The notes under the pieces are model-generated. The model saw nothing but the letters and a program-made list of their open reading frames with translations, was not told the origin of the DNA and ran no database searches. Both the position numbers and the translations under genes were made by a program. From JABIBT01 sp964471565 (GTDB lineage Archaea; Nanobdellota; Nanobdellia; SCGC-AAA011-G17; PNOQ01): a stretch of DNA of 39,854 nt. Shown here piece after piece: positions 16,280-23,794 of the stretch. The DNA lies in the NCBI GenBank assembly GCA_964471565.1, contig CAYYFK010000006.1, forward strand, positions 1 to 39,854, written 5' to 3'. Position 1 is the stretch's first letter. Each line of letters begins with the position of its first letter.

Positions 16280-16900
16280 TTAACTCTCACTTTTTATCAG
16301 TTTCTGCTTCTTTCCAGTGTATTTTACCAATATATCTCTCTTTTTCTTCTCTTCTATAAAGAATCTTTTCTTTCCATTACTCTCACTTTTCTCTAAAACT
16401 AGTTCAGGGATCTTTCTTTTTATATTATTTATTTGTCCTCTCACTGTTGACTGATCCTTTCCAAGTATTCTTTCCATATCTTCATAACTTAGCAAAATAT
16501 CTGTATTTAATAGACTCCAAACTACTGTTCTTTCCATTGCAGTAAGACTAAATAACCCTCTTTCTATGTCTGTTTGGACAACGTTTGGCTGTTTGGACAG
16601 GGTAGCTGTTTGTTTCGGACGGACAGCTGTTTGTTTGTGTTTGGACAGCTGTTTGGACACCCTTTCCATAGGACGCTGTTCCATTAAATTATGCATGAAT
16701 TCTTCGACAACCTTTAATCTAGAATCAACTTCATCTAATTTTTCGTAGTGATCATTCTTTGCATCATCAAGATGTTTTATCCACTCTCCAACACCCTGCA
16801 TATCTTCTTTTATCTTCGAGAATGAATCACTCAACGAGCTGTGTAAATAAGAAAATTTCTTTTCAATATCTCGTCTTTTTTTCAAAAAATTAAAAACCAT
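16280..16900 (-). CDS. Coiled-coil / repeat-linker / winged-helix protein, paralogue 2
   Basis: A 206-residue protein with the same plan as its convergent neighbour. An amphipathic coiled coil (about 10-75) is followed by a Gln/Thr/Lys-rich linker (80-112; KQLSKHKQTAVRPKQTATLS). The C-terminal HTH is SLTAMERTVVWSLL...LSYEDMERILGKDQSTVRGQI, then KRKIPELV. The phrase 'SLT-x-x-[EQ]-x-x-V' and the [QS]STVR recognition-helix pattern are shared with the 15540 gene, so they are paralogues. The linker DNA holds four exact TGTTTGGACA units (plus strand). TATTAAA near 16924-16930 gives a leaderless start at the ATG. Function is unknown beyond probable DNA binding. Confidence 0.7.
   Translation of the reverse strand: MVFNFLKKRRDIEKKFSYLHSSLSDSFSKIKEDMQGVGEWIKHLDDAKNDHYEKLDEVDSRLKVVEEFMHNLMEQRPMERVSKQLSKHKQTAVRPKQTATLSKQPNVVQTDIERGLFSLTAMERTVVWSLLNTDILLSYEDMERILGKDQSTVRGQINNIKRKIPELVLEKSESNGKKRFFIEEKKKRDILVKYTGKKQKLIKSES
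16571..16659 (-). repeat. TGTTTGGACA repeat tract in linker coding sequence
   Basis: Exact TGTTTGGACA occurs at 16571-16580, 16590-16599, 16638-16647 and 16650-16659 (plus strand). Between them are related AGCTGTTTG and CGGACGGACAGCTG pieces. On the coding strand the tract encodes a Lys/Gln/Thr-rich linker. It is a different sequence family from copies A-C but occupies the equivalent linker position in the paralogue. Confidence 0.7.
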
Positions 16901-16995
16901 TATGCTTTTTTACATAAACTACTTATTAAACTTTTTGCTTTTAATAAGGTTTAAATACTTGTTTTTTTAGGAAATACAATAAAGGAGGAAAATAA

Positions 16996-17184
16996 ATGCC
17001 CAAGAAAAAGAGAACAAAAAAACAAAAATCCAAGGGACTTGATACTTTAACACTAGCACTATATCTAATTGCGTTTATTTTAGTTGTTTTTGGTGCCTGG
17101 TATCATCAAATATATTGGATAATAATAGGATTTATACCATTTTTAGTAGCATTATGGTATGAACATATGAAAAAACATTTATAA
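16996..17184 (+). CDS. Small two-helix membrane protein
   Basis: A 62-residue protein with a strongly basic N-terminus (MPKKKRTKKQKSKG) and two transmembrane helices (about 18-35 and 38-55) separated by a tight YHQIYW turn. No family was recognised. A GGAGG Shine-Dalgarno lies 8 nt before the ATG, and GGTTTAAATA at 16947-16956 is the likely TATA box, giving a leader of about 18 nt. A strong SD suggests higher expression than its leaderless neighbours. The next gene starts 20 nt after its stop. Confidence 0.65.
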   Translation: MPKKKRTKKQKSKGLDTLTLALYLIAFILVVFGAWYHQIYWIIIGFIPFLVALWYEHMKKHL

Positions 17185-17204
17185 TCCAATTCATTTCCTT
17201 TTTT

Positions 17205-17492
17205 ATGAAAAAACATATAACTCTTAGAGAAGTAATAAAAAACTGGTTTAGTGACATTCTTTCTGACAACGAAAATAGGTTGTATATTATGAGAAATAAA
17301 AATGGGGAGATAGTTGTAACTCCAAAAAAACTAGAGGATAAAAAGATAGAACTAACTTATTCTGCTCCACTATCCAAAGAAGATCTCCTTCCATTGAGAT
17401 TAACCGGGTTATTAAATTCTGGGATATTTAATTATGCTATGATAGAAAGAAATAATGAACAATATCGTATCTGGGCAGGAACCTATAAATAG
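17205..17492 (+). CDS. Hypothetical protein
   Basis: A 95-residue soluble protein without Cys and without recognisable motifs. Short strand-like segments (NRLYIMRNKNGEIVVTPKKL, KIELTYSAPL) precede a helical DLLPLRLTGLLNSG region and a final strand EQYRIWAGTYK. It starts 20 nt after the small membrane protein and is probably cotranscribed with it. Function is unknown. Confidence 0.55.
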   Translation: MKKHITLREVIKNWFSDILSDNENRLYIMRNKNGEIVVTPKKLEDKKIELTYSAPLSKEDLLPLRLTGLLNSGIFNYAMIERNNEQYRIWAGTYK

Positions 17493-17565
17493 ATTAAAAC
17501 TTTTAAGCAAAAATTAAAGAATTGATATTCGGTAGATTTTTAAATTTCTTTATTAAATGGGAAAT

Positions 17566-18195
17566 ATGAAACTAATTTTCATTGTAGATAAAAAACAAGA
17601 TAAGGGATTTTCTCAAGGACTAAACTATCCAAAAGAGGATATAAAGAAAATAGATAACCAATACAAAACCTCTCTAAAATATATCAAATTATCACAAAAA
17701 GAATATCAAACCTCCTGGAATAGAATTAATGATGAATTCTCCAAATATATTGAAAAAGAAACAGGATATCCTTGGTTCCATAAAACCTACTATTGCATAG
17801 TTTCCGCACTAATATCTGGGGGAGTGGGAGGAATAGGGCACGGGTATATTGCAAGACATTGGAAGGAAAATCCTTACTTTATGAGAAGAACAACGGCCCA
17901 CGAACTGATAATGCAACATTTTAATGAGATATATGAAAAACACTACAAAAAAGATAATTTAACTGAGAACCAACTATGGGCACTTGGCGAAATTGCTGCA
18001 TGGTCATTAACTTCCTTAACATCAGAAGTCACAAAATGGTGGCCCTGGAATACAGAATACTACACAAATCACAAATATCCAAAATTAGTAGAATTACAAC
18101 TAAAACTAAAAAAATATTTTCTTAAAAGGAAAAGCTTTGATGAATATATACGGAAAGGGATAGAATTAGTCAAAAAATATCCAAAACTTAGATAG
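17566..18195 (+). CDS. Putative HExxxH zinc-metalloprotease-like protein
   Basis: A 209-residue soluble protein beginning MKLIFIVDKK. The motif AHELIMQH (111-118) is an HExxxH variant of the zincin helix, followed at Glu142 by LGEIAAW, where a third metal ligand could lie. Two further conserved-looking patches are aromatic-rich (ETGYPWFHKTYYC and KWWPWNTEYY). Similar uncharacterised proteins seem widespread in DPANN archaea. Peptidase activity is inferred from the motif only. An earlier in-frame ATG (17557) is too close to the TTTAAA at 17539-17544. The ATG at 17566 gives a spacing closer to the leaderless norm. Confidence 0.6.
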   Translation: MKLIFIVDKKQDKGFSQGLNYPKEDIKKIDNQYKTSLKYIKLSQKEYQTSWNRINDEFSKYIEKETGYPWFHKTYYCIVSALISGGVGGIGHGYIARHWKENPYFMRRTTAHELIMQHFNEIYEKHYKKDNLTENQLWALGEIAAWSLTSLTSEVTKWWPWNTEYYTNHKYPKLVELQLKLKKYFLKRKSFDEYIRKGIELVKKYPKLR

Positions 18196-18330
18196 AATAC
18201 CAAGGCTTCGCCTAACATGCATTTGAAGAACAAATTCAACAAAAAACCCAGCATTTTCAAGCAAAATAGGGCATTCAAAAGCCATTTATCGGTGTAGAAA
18301 TGCTCTACTCGCAGAATTCTAAGGATAAAT

Positions 18331-18355
18331 TTTATATACTAAGGGCTCCCTTAGT
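18331..18355 (+). promoter_or_regulatory. Recombinase promoter: TATA box followed by perfect inverted repeat
   Basis: TTTATATA (18331-18338) is followed immediately by ACTAAGGG-CT-CCCTTAGT (18338-18355), two perfect 8-nt arms ending 6 nt before the ATG. A protein bound there would block initiation, so it is a likely operator. A recombination site is the alternative. The preceding gap (18196-18330) shows only a small AGGC-TTC-GCCT hairpin. Confidence 0.55.
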
Positions 18356-18361
18356 ACACAC

Positions 18362-19114
18362 ATGGAAAAGAGAGTAGGTGTATATATCAGGGTTTCTACT
18401 GAAGAACAGGCAAAAGAAGGGGTTTCTTTGGCTGCTCAAGAGGAAGCCCTAAAGAATTATTGTAAATCCTTTAATTATCAAATTTATAAGATTTATAGAG
18501 AAAAAGGAAAATCTGGAAAAAACATTACCGGAAGACCAATTATGAGGAAATTGCTTGAAGATGCAGAAAATAAGAAAATTGATGCGATCTTGATATACAA
18601 ACTAGATAGATTCTCAAGGAGTGTATATGACATAATAACAACCGTAAAAAGCCTAGAAAAATGGGGAATTGATTTTATGAGCCTACAAGACAAGATAGAT
18701 ACTACTAGTGCGATGGGGAAATTTCAATTCCACCTATTTAGTTCATTAGCAGAATTGGAGAAAGATATGATTGGAGAAAGAACAAAATTTGGTATGGAGA
18801 AGAAGGCAAGAGATGGGGCAATTGTTAATAGATCTCCATTAGGATACAATATAATAAGAAAAAAGTTAGTTATTGATCCAAAAACAAAGGAAAGGGTAGA
18901 AAAGATATTCAAAGACTATCTAAATAATAAGATTAGTCTAAATAAACTAGCTAAAAAACATGAATTTACTGCTAGAGGGATAAAGAAACTTCTTCAGAAT
19001 AGGACCTATATTGGAGAAATAATGTACAATAAAGAATGGTTCAAAGGGAGTCATGAACCAATATTGCCCTTAGATTTATTTGAAGAGGTCCAAAACAAAC
19101 TTAATTCTCCTTGA
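18362..19114 (+). CDS. Serine recombinase (resolvase/invertase superfamily)
   Basis: A 250-residue site-specific recombinase. The catalytic Ser12 is in VYIRVSTEEQ, and the conserved arginines are in YKLDRFSRS. Helix E with the ELEKDMIGERT region follows the catalytic domain. A 'recombinase' domain follows (SPLGYNI... and NRTYIGEIMYN), as in large serine integrases. The zinc-ribbon and coiled-coil parts of full integrases are missing, so this is a short form, either naturally compact or truncated. It sits in the accessory block just before a LAGLIDADG gene. The ACTAAGGG palindrome in its promoter may mediate autoregulation. Confidence 0.92.
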   Translation: MEKRVGVYIRVSTEEQAKEGVSLAAQEEALKNYCKSFNYQIYKIYREKGKSGKNITGRPIMRKLLEDAENKKIDAILIYKLDRFSRSVYDIITTVKSLEKWGIDFMSLQDKIDTTSAMGKFQFHLFSSLAELEKDMIGERTKFGMEKKARDGAIVNRSPLGYNIIRKKLVIDPKTKERVEKIFKDYLNNKISLNKLAKKHEFTARGIKKLLQNRTYIGEIMYNKEWFKGSHEPILPLDLFEEVQNKLNSP

Positions 19115-19117
19115 CAG

Positions 19118-19147
19118 CTTGCCATGCACGCGGACAATATATTTAAA
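19118..19147 (+). promoter_or_regulatory. Shared upstream element plus TATA of the LAGLIDADG gene
   Basis: CTTGCCATGCACGCGGACA (19118-19136) abuts ATATATTTAAA, about 25 nt before the ATG at 19169. A 17/19 match occurs in the same position upstream of the other homing-nuclease gene (36964-36982). It is GC-rich in an AT-rich setting. Confidence 0.6.
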
Positions 19148-19168
19148 GAAAGTTAAACATTTTTAAGT

Positions 19169-19690
19169 ATGGATTCAGAAAGTTATTGGAGCGGGTATCT
19201 ATTAGGCCTTATTGCAGGGGAGGGCTGCTTTCATATAAATATATTCAATCAGAGAAACAACCAGTGGGAAACTAAAAGAAAAAACAAAATTGGATTTGAA
19301 ATAAGGCCAGAATTCAGGCTATCTTTGGTATCTGAAGATATTGAATCATTGAATTTTGTCAAGAAAAAACTAGGATTTGGAGATATTTATGCCCTTAAGG
19401 GGAATAAATCAGAGACAAGCCAAATATATGTAACAGGTCTTAGAAGGTGCCAAGAGATTGTAAATTTTGTAGATGAACATTATCTTATCGGAAAAAAGAA
19501 AAAAGATTATTTACTTTGGAAAGAAATAATTAATCTAATTAAAAATAAAAAACACCTATCTAAAGAAGGAATATTGGAGATAGCAAGAATTAGAGACAAG
19601 ATGAATGTCGTCAGTAAAAATAAAAAATCTGCCAGATATAGAGATTATACTTGGTTCAAAAAAAATGTTCTTGATGATATTGAAGAATAA
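19169..19690 (+). CDS. Free-standing LAGLIDADG homing endonuclease
   Basis: A 173-residue protein with one LAGLIDADG-type motif, YLLGLIAGEGCF (10-21), including the catalytic acidic position (Glu18). The following INIFNQRNNQW...FEIRPEFRLSLVS resembles the DNA-binding beta saddle. A single motif implies a homodimer cutting a near-palindromic site. It is not inside an intron or intein: it has its own TATA box and lies between the recombinase and a conserved membrane gene. It is best read as a selfish element. Its promoter element is shared with the NUMOD3 nuclease gene 18 kb away. Confidence 0.85.
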   Translation: MDSESYWSGYLLGLIAGEGCFHINIFNQRNNQWETKRKNKIGFEIRPEFRLSLVSEDIESLNFVKKKLGFGDIYALKGNKSETSQIYVTGLRRCQEIVNFVDEHYLIGKKKKDYLLWKEIINLIKNKKHLSKEGILEIARIRDKMNVVSKNKKSARYRDYTWFKKNVLDDIEE

Positions 19691-19829
19691 AACATTTAAT
19701 CAAATCTTAAAACTATTATAACTAAAATATTCAATAATAAACTAAAAGATTTATACTAAAATAATTTAATAAAAAACAAGAAGTAACTCAACAAAAATTT
19801 TATAAACCCTTATACAAAACAACTAATAT

Positions 19830-20420
19830 ATGATTCAACTCTCACCTCAAGGGGCCTACGCCATAATACAACCCCTCTTATTTTTCATTATAGGAATAGC
19901 GATATATTCCATTATTGTCTATAATCTCTATAGGTTTGTGGCAACAAGAGATATATTCGAACTAAATCTTAGACAATATAACCGTTCAGAACATCCAGTA
20001 ATCTCCAAATTTTTAGCATCATTACTATATCTTATAGAATACTTGATATTTTTTCCATTGTTCCTAATGGTATGGTTTATTGTGTTCGCAGTAATGTTTA
20101 TAGCAATGTCACTCCAAGATTTTGGCACAATACTTCTAATATCTATGGCACTAGTTGCCTCAGTCAGAATAGCCTCTTACTACAAACAAAACTTAGCAAG
20201 GGATATAGCCAAACTAGTACCATTTGCGCTTTTAGCAGTATTTCTTATTGAAGGAGGGACTTCCTTTGACTGGACTAATTCCGCAGAACTACTCGCACAA
20301 ATACCTTCTCTGGCAGACATTTTAATCTACTATTTTTCCTTTGTGTTTATGTTAGAATTGGCTTTAAGAATAATTTATTCAATTTCTAAGGCACTATCTA
20401 AAAGAGACGAAATAAAATAG
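19830..20420 (+). CDS. Multi-pass membrane protein, unknown function
   Basis: A 196-residue protein with about five transmembrane helices (roughly 10-34, 60-92, 96-114, 125-142, 160-185) and a conserved-looking cytosolic segment after helix 1 (YRFVATRDIFELNL). No transporter or enzyme motif is visible. TTTTATAAA at about 19798-19806 gives a leaderless start. The preceding 139-nt gap is AT-rich and otherwise empty. It looks like a core DPANN membrane protein, not cargo of the adjacent mobile genes; that is a judgement from composition. Confidence 0.65.
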   Translation: MIQLSPQGAYAIIQPLLFFIIGIAIYSIIVYNLYRFVATRDIFELNLRQYNRSEHPVISKFLASLLYLIEYLIFFPLFLMVWFIVFAVMFIAMSLQDFGTILLISMALVASVRIASYYKQNLARDIAKLVPFALLAVFLIEGGTSFDWTNSAELLAQIPSLADILIYYFSFVFMLELALRIIYSISKALSKRDEIK

Positions 20421-20503
20421 TTTTGTCGTCGTGAAAAAAGGAAATATTTAAATACTAGTTTTTTAGAAATTAAGTATCATTCTCTAAAAAGGAGGTGGAT
20501 GAT

Positions 20504-20674
20504 TTGGGAAAAATAATTGCAAAAAATGTTGTTACAAGAAAATCAGGTTATCTTTACTATGTAGATGGAAAAGGTAATGTTTGTGAAGCAAAAATGGCAA
20601 GAGGCGGCAAGAAAAAGAAAAAAGCTGCAAAAAAGCCAGTTAAGAAAAAAGCTGCAAAAAAGAAAAAGAAATAA
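20504..20674 (+). CDS. Small Lys-rich basic protein with TTG start
   Basis: A 56-residue protein starting at TTG. The N-terminal half (GKIIAKNVVTRKSGYLYYVD, then GKGNVCEAKMARGG) has two short beta-like stretches. The C-terminal half is a Lys/Ala tail with KKAAKKPVKKKAAKKK, like histone-H1 or bacterial HU-tail sequences. This suggests nucleic-acid binding. The start is fixed by AAAGGAGGTGG 8-14 nt upstream; an in-frame GTG at 20495 lies inside that SD. TATTTAAATA at 20446-20455 is the promoter. The leader plus SD suggests strong expression. Confidence 0.75.
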   Translation: MGKIIAKNVVTRKSGYLYYVDGKGNVCEAKMARGGKKKKKAAKKPVKKKAAKKKKK

Positions 20675-20679
20675 TTAAT

Positions 20680-20698
20680 TAATTTTTTTATTTTTTTA
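20680..20698 (+). terminator. T-rich terminator after the Lys-rich protein gene
   Basis: Two runs of seven T (TTTTTTTATTTTTTT) directly follow the stop codon, fitting the T-tract terminators used by archaea. It also overlaps the end of the convergent gene. Confidence 0.5.
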
Positions 20699-21011
20699 AT
20701 ATTCCTTCTAAATTTGTATTATCAATCTGTTTCAAAATCCCTTTAAATTCTCTATTTATTTTTTTATCCTCTAACCATTCTTTACAAGGCCCGACTAGGG
20801 ATTTATTAAGTGCCAGCCTATATGCCCCATCAACACTAATCAAAAAAGATGTACCAAAAAATAATAAAGTTGATAAGGTATGTGCTAAAGATCCATCATA
20901 TTTAGAAACAAATTCAGTTCCCTGTAAAGCCCCATATAAAAATGTGGAGGCATGATAGACAGGAAGCTCAAAACCACCAACAATATTATTTTTTAATTTA
21001 GAATTCTTCAT
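20688..21011 (-). CDS. Hypothetical membrane protein
   Basis: A 107-residue protein with one or two moderately hydrophobic segments (PVYHASTFLYGAL and TLSTLLFFGTSFLISVDG) and a charged C-terminal helical tail (WLEDKKINREFKGILKQ). No motif was recognised. It overlaps the upstream zinc-ribbon gene by 4 nt (ATGA), so the pair is cotranslated and probably functionally linked. Confidence 0.55.
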   Translation of the reverse strand: MKNSKLKNNIVGGFELPVYHASTFLYGALQGTEFVSKYDGSLAHTLSTLLFFGTSFLISVDGAYRLALNKSLVGPCKEWLEDKKINREFKGILKQIDNTNLEGILKK

Positions 21012-21418
21012 TTGTTTTCGAAGAAACTAGTCAGTTCCTTATCAGACTTCTTTGGAAGTTTTTGAACCTTTCTGTAACCTATTAACTCTAATTTAGATCT
21101 TTCCCCACAAGAGGGACATTTTGTAGGACTTTCTTTATCTGTAGTATTCGACATCCATTCCCAATTACAATTATGGCACAACATAGTATATCTGATCATA
21201 TTGCTACCAGATAGAGAAGAGGGAATTTTATTTAATCCATTATAAATTAATAAAATCTTAATTAATATTAAAACCAAACCAGAATAAATTAAACTCAAAA
21301 GATACTTATTATGTAAGGTATCCAATAAAGATAAAGCAATAAATATAACAATAAAACTACTAACAAAAATACTCGCCCCTGGAATAATTTTGACTCTAGC
21401 CAAATTATCAAATGACAT
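21008..21418 (-). CDS. Two-helix membrane protein with C-terminal zinc ribbon
   Basis: A 136-residue protein. Two transmembrane helices (about 16-34 and 40-60) are followed by a soluble zinc ribbon with LCHNCNWEW and KCPSCGE (CxxC...CxxC), then a Lys-rich tail. Zinc ribbons of this sort often mediate protein or nucleic-acid contacts. The TATA-like TTATAA at 21441-21446 fits leaderless spacing exactly and lies just before the PAC2 gene's stop. It is coupled to the downstream membrane gene by a 4-nt overlap. Confidence 0.65.
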   Translation of the reverse strand: MSFDNLARVKIIPGASIFVSSFIVIFIALSLLDTLHNKYLLSLIYSGLVLILIKILLIYNGLNKIPSSLSGSNMIRYTMLCHNCNWEWMSNTTDKESPTKCPSCGERSKLELIGYRKVQKLPKKSDKELTSFFENK

Positions 21419-21448
21419 AAAAAAGTAAATCTCAAAGAATTTATAAGG

Positions 21449-22156
21449 TTAACCCATATAACTAATTTCTTTCTTAGCTTTATCTAATTTTACCTTATTA
21501 GCTCCTTCCATAAGGCCCTTTAGTTTTCCTTCAAATACCTCTGCCTTCTTTAATAAGGGCCTATAATCAACCTTTAATCCCAAATAAGAATCAAGAGCTT
21601 TTATTGTATTAGCGGCGGCACGACTATCCGGCAAGTTAGATGCTGTTTCTGCAAAAACACAAGAGATAGGAAATTTTTTCATTTTTAACATCATACTAGC
21701 AGTTGGTCCAACTACAATTCCTTCCGACATATTTGTTACACCTATACTCTCCCATTTCTTCTTATTTTTATTAGAATAATAATAATATTTCCCAGTAGAT
21801 TTTTTTCCTGGCATGCCTCCAACACCTTCTATACAAATTATTTCCTTCGCTTTTAATTTGCTAGCCAATTCTTGCATTGCCATAGCTATTTTCCATTCCA
21901 ATCCAGCAACATTTGTTATTGCATGAAAAACAACTAAATTATACTTTTTAGAATAAAAAATTCCAAAAGGTTCAACAATTTTACTATCATGAATAGCAAT
22001 CATAGCATTCATTTCTGAAAACCAAACAGAGCCAATTTTTTCAGCCTGAAGATGGTCAATTAAATATTCAGAAGTTATTGTACCGACCAATCCAAAACCA
22101 GGAAAACCACCAAGTATCACAACATTTTGTGGCTTTTTTGTCAATTCTATTTTCAT
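21449..22156 (-). CDS. PAC2-family protein (proteasome assembly chaperone-like)
   Basis: A 235-residue PAC2 domain protein: VVILGGFPGFGLVGTITSEY at the start, IICIEGVGGMPG in the middle and the ETASNLPDSRAAANTIKALD segment. Archaeal PbaA/PbaB homologues help assemble 20S proteasome rings, and other PAC2 proteins have unknown roles. It ends KEISYMG. CDC48 in this window ends QEINYMG, hinting at a common docking tail. TATATA near 22181 lies ~26 nt before the ATG, as for leaderless genes. Confidence 0.9.
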   Translation of the reverse strand: MKIELTKKPQNVVILGGFPGFGLVGTITSEYLIDHLQAEKIGSVWFSEMNAMIAIHDSKIVEPFGIFYSKKYNLVVFHAITNVAGLEWKIAMAMQELASKLKAKEIICIEGVGGMPGKKSTGKYYYYSNKNKKKWESIGVTNMSEGIVVGPTASMMLKMKKFPISCVFAETASNLPDSRAAANTIKALDSYLGLKVDYRPLLKKAEVFEGKLKGLMEGANKVKLDKAKKEISYMG

Positions 22157-22245
22157 ATCTACTCAAAAGAAAAATTTGTTTATATACTTTTCTATTACTA
22201 TTTAAATAGCAAATTATATAAATCAAAAATTCAACTTTTTATTGA

Positions 22246-23004
22246 ATGGTTGATGTAAGGCTAGTAGATTATGTAAAACAGGGTTTCAAAAAAGGATACA
22301 CCTTGGAAGAGCTTCAAAAAATTCTTAAAGAAAACGGTTGGAAAAGTGTAGAAATTTCAGAAGCAATTAATACACTAAAAAAAACAAAAAAAATCTCAAG
22401 TCCAGTAACCAAAAAAAGAGATTATGATAAAATCTTATTAAATTTTATAAATCAAAATCTAAAGAAAGGATTTCCAGAACAACAAATAAAACAAGCCCTA
22501 ATGGCAAAAAATTGGCCAATAGAAAAGATAGACTTAGCGTTTTCTAAAGCAACTAGACCTAAAGAAAAAATAGAAGAAAAGAAGATTGAAAAACCAAAAC
22601 CAAAAGTTACATTGCCTCAGTTTGATACAAGAAAAATTCTATGGCATATATTATGGTTTTTTGTAGTTGGCCTTGTTTTAACAACAACAATTGGTGTGTT
22701 TTATTATGTAAAAGCAATGTCAAATTTTACAGTAATTGATCCAGAAACAGGAAACGAGGTTAAGGGGTATTGCCTAGAGGAAGACTGTTCTGATATGAGG
22801 GGATTTGTTAGAAATGAACTCATGGATAATTTAGTAATAATATTAACAATAGCACTTTTAATTTCGTTAGTGGTTACAATAATACACTATATAATTCCAA
22901 ACAAAGAAATGTTTATCTGGGTTATGAATATACTACTTTTCTTCTTCATATGTTTTATACTCTATACCTGGTTCTCTACATATAACAAAACATTTTTAAA
23001 TTGA
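22246..23004 (+). CDS. Membrane protein with two N-terminal helical repeats
   Basis: A 252-residue protein. Two related ~40-residue repeats open it: VDYVKQGFKKGYTLEELQKI (with GWKSVEISEAI) and FINQNLKKGFPEQQIKQALM (with NWPIEKIDLAF). A charged linker and about three transmembrane helices (roughly 131-155, 195-217, 223-245) follow. An extracytoplasmic loop after helix 1 has GYCLEEDC, a possible disulfide. The 'KGY-EEI...GW..E.I' repeat is common in DPANN membrane proteins of unknown role. TATATAAATC at ~22216 fits a leaderless start. Confidence 0.65.
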   Translation: MVDVRLVDYVKQGFKKGYTLEELQKILKENGWKSVEISEAINTLKKTKKISSPVTKKRDYDKILLNFINQNLKKGFPEQQIKQALMAKNWPIEKIDLAFSKATRPKEKIEEKKIEKPKPKVTLPQFDTRKILWHILWFFVVGLVLTTTIGVFYYVKAMSNFTVIDPETGNEVKGYCLEEDCSDMRGFVRNELMDNLVIILTIALLISLVVTIIHYIIPNKEMFIWVMNILLFFFICFILYTWFSTYNKTFLN

Positions 23005-23025
23005 GTTTTAGCTCTTTTTCTTAGT

Positions 23026-23100
23026 GGGTTCGTAGCTCAGCTTGGCTAGAGCGCCTGGCTCTTAACCAGGAGGTCGAGGGTTCAAATCCCTTCGGGCCCA
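23026..23100 (+). tRNA. tRNA-Lys (anticodon CUU)
   Basis: Full cloverleaf of 75 nt without encoded CCA. Acceptor GGGTTCG pairs with CGGGCCC (two G-T pairs), discriminator A. D arm is GCTC...GAGC. Anticodon stem CCTGG/CCAGG encloses CTCTTAA, giving CTT. T arm is GAGGG-TTCAAAT-CCCTT. There is no intron. TTTTTAAATT at 22992-23001 is a plausible TATA box, overlapping the end of the upstream gene. The 3' 19 nt overlap the end of a convergent protein gene. Confidence 0.95.
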
Positions 23101-23393
23101 AACTTATCATCAAACTTCTCTTTAGCCTTCTGTTCTTTTTTATAGACAGAATGAGAAGCCCTTTTTTCAAATAAAGAAATGGCCACAGAAATAACATCAC
23201 TTTGATAATCTTTTAAATCTTTATCTAAAATTATTTGTTTAGCATCATCAACACACTCTTTCATTAAAGAAATAGTTTCATTTTTAGTTTCCAAATCTGC
23301 TTCCCTTTCTTCACTATCACTTAAGTAAACCTCTTCCCAAATTGGATAGGTACTTTTTTCAGTAGTCCTAGGAAAACTTTTAGAAAAACCCAT
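23082..23393 (-). CDS. Hypothetical acidic helical protein
   Basis: A 103-residue, highly charged, mostly helical protein (SDSEEREADLETKNETISLM, CVDDAKQIILDKDLKDYQSD) without a recognised domain. Its last codons (KFGPEGI) and stop are antisense to the T arm and acceptor of tRNA-Lys. The start shares a base with the stop of the upstream regulator gene (TAATG), so the two are translationally coupled. It may be a partner or cofactor of that winged-helix protein, which is inference from coupling only. Confidence 0.6.
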   Translation of the reverse strand: MGFSKSFPRTTEKSTYPIWEEVYLSDSEEREADLETKNETISLMKECVDDAKQIILDKDLKDYQSDVISVAISLFEKRASHSVYKKEQKAKEKFDDKFGPEGI

Positions 23394-23662
23394 TATAACA
23401 AATTCTTTATTCTATCTATATGATCAGCGACGTTCTCACCAGTCTCAGTCAGCCTAATTGTTTTTATTCTTCCTTTCTTTTGAAACAAAACTAATTTATT
23501 TTTTTCCATCTCTTGAAGAATTTTAACAGCATGAGAATAAGTACAATCAACCTCTTTAGCTAAAACAGAGCCATACCTATTTTTAGAATTATTCCTCAAA
23601 GCCACGAGTATCATGGCTGGCTTTCTTCTAAAAAACACCTCGAACATATCTTTCTTAACCAA
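23393..23662 (-). CDS. Winged-helix transcriptional regulator (MarR/ArsR-like)
   Basis: An 89-residue single wHTH domain: PAMILVALRNN, then VLAKEVDCTYSHAVKILQEM (recognition helix), LVLFQKKGRIKTIRLTETG (wing) and a C-terminal helix for dimerisation. Such compact archaeal MarR-like proteins usually repress their own operon. The frame starts at TTG (23662) with GAGGGG about 9 nt upstream; an internal ATG at 23647 is the alternative. TATA-like GTTATACT lies near 23684. It is coupled to the acidic downstream gene by a 1-nt overlap. Confidence 0.8.
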   Translation of the reverse strand: MVKKDMFEVFFRRKPAMILVALRNNSKNRYGSVLAKEVDCTYSHAVKILQEMEKNKLVLFQKKGRIKTIRLTETGENVADHIDRIKNLL

Positions 23663-23794
23663 TTGTTAACCCCTCAAAAGTATAACTCATTATCCATATT
23701 TAAATGTTTATATTTTATAGTATCTATTTCAGTTGAAGTCATAATAAAAGGGAGTAACAAAACATTTATATAACTATTTTTTTGTTGCTAAATT

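Noticed and set aside
15449..16540. Frequent CTCTCAC words in the accessory block
   Set aside because: Short pyrimidine words without fixed spacing or orientation; some are in codons for Glu/Ser on the opposite strand.
18196..18330. Gene or RNA in the gap before the recombinase
   Set aside because: No open frame with a start, and only a 4-bp stem; nothing supportable.
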